DNA of 52,055 nt. Source: Acidiferrobacteraceae bacterium (GTDB taxonomy: Bacteria; Pseudomonadota; Gammaproteobacteria; Acidiferrobacterales; JAJDNE01). The DNA is taken from assembly GCA_037388825.1 (NCBI GenBank), contig JARRJV010000023.1, positions 1 through 52,055 on the forward strand, written 5' to 3'. The notes under the pieces were generated by a model. It was not told the origin of the DNA and made no database searches. It saw only the letters and a program-made list of their open reading frames with translations. This document shows, one piece after another, positions 50,645 to 52,055 of the stretch; within the stretch, counting starts at the first letter, position 1, and the number at the start of each line of letters is the position of its first letter. The position numbers were made by a program, and so were the translations under genes.

Positions 50645-52021
50645 TCACGGCTTGTTCTTGACCGGGCGCTTCCAGCCCTCGATCGTCTTCTGACGGATTT
50701 CAGAAATCGTCAAGGTTCCTTCAGGTGCGTCCTTGCGGAGCATGGTACCCGCCCCCAGGGTTGCGCCGGCTCCGACCGTCACCGGCGCGATCAATACGCT
50801 GTTGGCCCCGATGGATGCGTTGTCACCAATCACCGTGCGGTGCTTGTTGGCACCGTCATAGTTGGCGGTGATGGTACCGGCGCCAATATTGACGCCGCTG
50901 CCCATGGTGGTGTCGCCAATGTAGGTGAGGTGATTGATCTTGCTGCCCTCGGCGATCTGTGAGTTCTTGATTTCGACGAAGTTGCCGGCCTTGGCCCGGT
51001 CAGCGAGCTCGGCCCCGGGGCGCAGACGCGCGAACGGCCCGACGGAGCAGCCGGCGCCGATGCGGCTCTCCTCGATGACACAGTTGGCCAGTACCTGGCT
51101 GCCGGCCTCAATGACGCTGTCGCGGACAATGCTGTTGGGGCCGATGTGTACACCATCGCCCAGTTCCACCTTGCCCTCGAGGATGACATTGACGTCGATG
51201 ACGACGTCGCGGCCGGCGACAAGCTCGCCGCGCAGGTCGAAGCGCGCGGGATCACGCAGGATCACGCCCTGTTCCATCAGTTCCTGCGCCTTGTTCATCT
51301 GATATTGCCGCTCCAGCCGGGCCAGCTCGACCTTGCTGTTGATGCCCTCGATTTCACTAACTGTAGCAGGATTTTCCGTCGCCACCGAAATGCCCTCGGC
51401 AACCGCCAGGGCGACCACATCGGTCAGATAAAACTCACCCTGGGCGTTGTTGGCATCCAGCTTCGCCAGCCAGCGGCGCAGATTCCCGGCCCGGGCCGCA
51501 AGAAAGCCGGTATTGATTTCCCGTATGGCTCGGATGGCCTCGTCGGCATCCTTGTATTCTACGATCCGGCTCACCTCGTCCTGCTCGCGCACGATGCGGC
51601 CGTAGGCGGCCGGCTCGTCCAGTTCCACCGTCAACAGGGCCAACGGAGCATTTTCAGCCGCACCAACCAGGGCGCGCAGGGTCCCGACCCGGATCAGGGG
51701 AACATCCCCGTAGACCACCAGCACCGTGGCCTCATCGGGAACCCCGGGCATTGCCGCGGACACGGCATGACCTGTCCCCAGCTGCTGGTCCTGAAGTACC
51801 CATTGCGCCCCGGCGTCGGGAAAGGCCTGGGGCACGCGCTCGCCGCCATGACCATAGACCACGTGGACGGCCCGTGCGCCAAGGGCGTGGACGGTATCAA
51901 GCACATGGGCCAGCAAGGGGCGGCCGGCCAGGGTATGCAACACCTTGGGCAGGTCAGAGCGCATGCGCGTACCCTTGCCGGCGGCAAGGACCACTACTTC
52001 GAGAGGGGGGTGCACCGTCAT
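50645..52021 (-). CDS. glmU: bifunctional UDP-N-acetylglucosamine pyrophosphorylase / glucosamine-1-phosphate N-acetyltransferase GlmU
   Basis: 458 residues. The N-terminal uridylyltransferase has VVLAAGKGTRMRSDLPKVLH, LGTGHAV and VYGDVPLI; the C-terminal left-handed beta-helix has hexapeptide repeats (VDVNVILEG, VHIGPNSIVRDS) with catalytic KAGNFVEIKNS and the acetyl-CoA region INHLTYIGD, NIGAGTITANYDGANKHRT. First gene of the glmU-glmS pair on this strand; ATG 52021 begins at the conserved start. The upstream promoter lies beyond the window. Confidence 0.98.
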   Translation of the reverse strand: MTVHPPLEVVVLAAGKGTRMRSDLPKVLHTLAGRPLLAHVLDTVHALGARAVHVVYGHGGERVPQAFPDAGAQWVLQDQQLGTGHAVSAAMPGVPDEATVLVVYGDVPLIRVGTLRALVGAAENAPLALLTVELDEPAAYGRIVREQDEVSRIVEYKDADEAIRAIREINTGFLAARAGNLRRWLAKLDANNAQGEFYLTDVVALAVAEGISVATENPATVSEIEGINSKVELARLERQYQMNKAQELMEQGVILRDPARFDLRGELVAGRDVVIDVNVILEGKVELGDGVHIGPNSIVRDSVIEAGSQVLANCVIEESRIGAGCSVGPFARLRPGAELADRAKAGNFVEIKNSQIAEGSKINHLTYIGDTTMGSGVNIGAGTITANYDGANKHRTVIGDNASIGANSVLIAPVTVGAGATLGAGTMLRKDAPEGTLTISEIRQKTIEGWKRPVKNKP

Positions 52022-52055
52022 GGCGGCATTAAAGCACAGTCGGGCGCCGGCCCGA

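Noticed and set aside
1-52055. Mobile elements, CRISPR, tRNA or rRNA genes
   Set aside because: I looked for transposase-like proteins, long direct repeats, spacer arrays and tRNA cloverleaf sequences and saw none that I can support.

Overview
The window is about 52 kb of GC-rich chromosomal DNA with dense genes on both strands. It carries thiE-hemL, a diheme cytochrome c4, engB facing polA, SCO and TRAP transport genes, uvrD, glmU-glmS, an aryl-polyene-type type II PKS locus and a B12-binding MerR light-sensor operon. This set points to a free-living gammaproteobacterium, perhaps from the Chromatiales/Ectothiorhodospiraceae side of the class. That placement is inferred from gene content only. 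I found no rRNA, tRNA, CRISPR array, insertion sequence, prophage or plasmid origin.

Region 1 (1-25.4 kb) is mostly housekeeping. It holds thiamine and heme genes (thiD partial, thiE, hemL), a cytochrome c4 reading frame that runs without a stop into a small downstream gene, and engB facing polA across a gap with two hairpins (the position of Spot 42 in E. coli). A LOG-family protein follows with an apparent internal deletion, then thrB, a membrane protein and an HDAC-like deacetylase. Next are two tandem TakP/DctP-type TRAP binding proteins facing a TRAP permease operon, a diguanylate-cyclase-like protein with a degenerate signature, uvrD, a decayed AEC transporter, a CDF metal exporter, SCO, GST and an F420/NADP-type reductase. 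The last two genes, a glycine-zipper lipoprotein and a DUF6515 protein, share a small domain.

Region 2 (25.4-33.7 kb) is one tightly coupled operon of a MerR regulator plus eight genes. The regulator keeps the W-x9-EH and ExHxxG signatures of adenosylcobalamin light sensors (LitR/CarH). The genes behind it encode two SAM-dependent CFA-type methyltransferases, an FAD amine-oxidase-like protein, DUF1365, a Blc-type lipocalin, DUF6134, DUF1295 and DUF2878 proteins. Upstream of the regulator are two arrays of TGTAnA boxes at exact 11-bp spacing, the second overlapping a promoter. The simplest reading is a light/B12-controlled membrane-lipid modification operon.

Region 3 (33.7-48.2 kb) is an eleven-gene aryl-polyene-type operon on the minus strand: ACP, COG4648-like membrane protein, AMP-ligase, dehydratase, LPLAT acyltransferase, LolA-like, MMPL exporter, KS, chain-length factor, second dehydratase and ketoreductase. 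Diverging from it is an O-methyltransferase gene. Beyond that lies a minus-strand set of YceI-like protein, sulfotransferase and a glycosyltransferase fused to a DUF218/YdcF domain. The locus has no ammonia-lyase, thioesterase or second ACP here, and the sulfotransferase and fused glycosyltransferase are candidate tailoring enzymes. Regions 2 and 3 lie end to end and may both serve photo-oxidative defence of the envelope.

Region 4 (48.2-52.1 kb) holds glmU and glmS on the minus strand, with a structured intergenic leader. Just after glmS is an unannotated 36-residue membrane-peptide gene with its own ribosome binding site.
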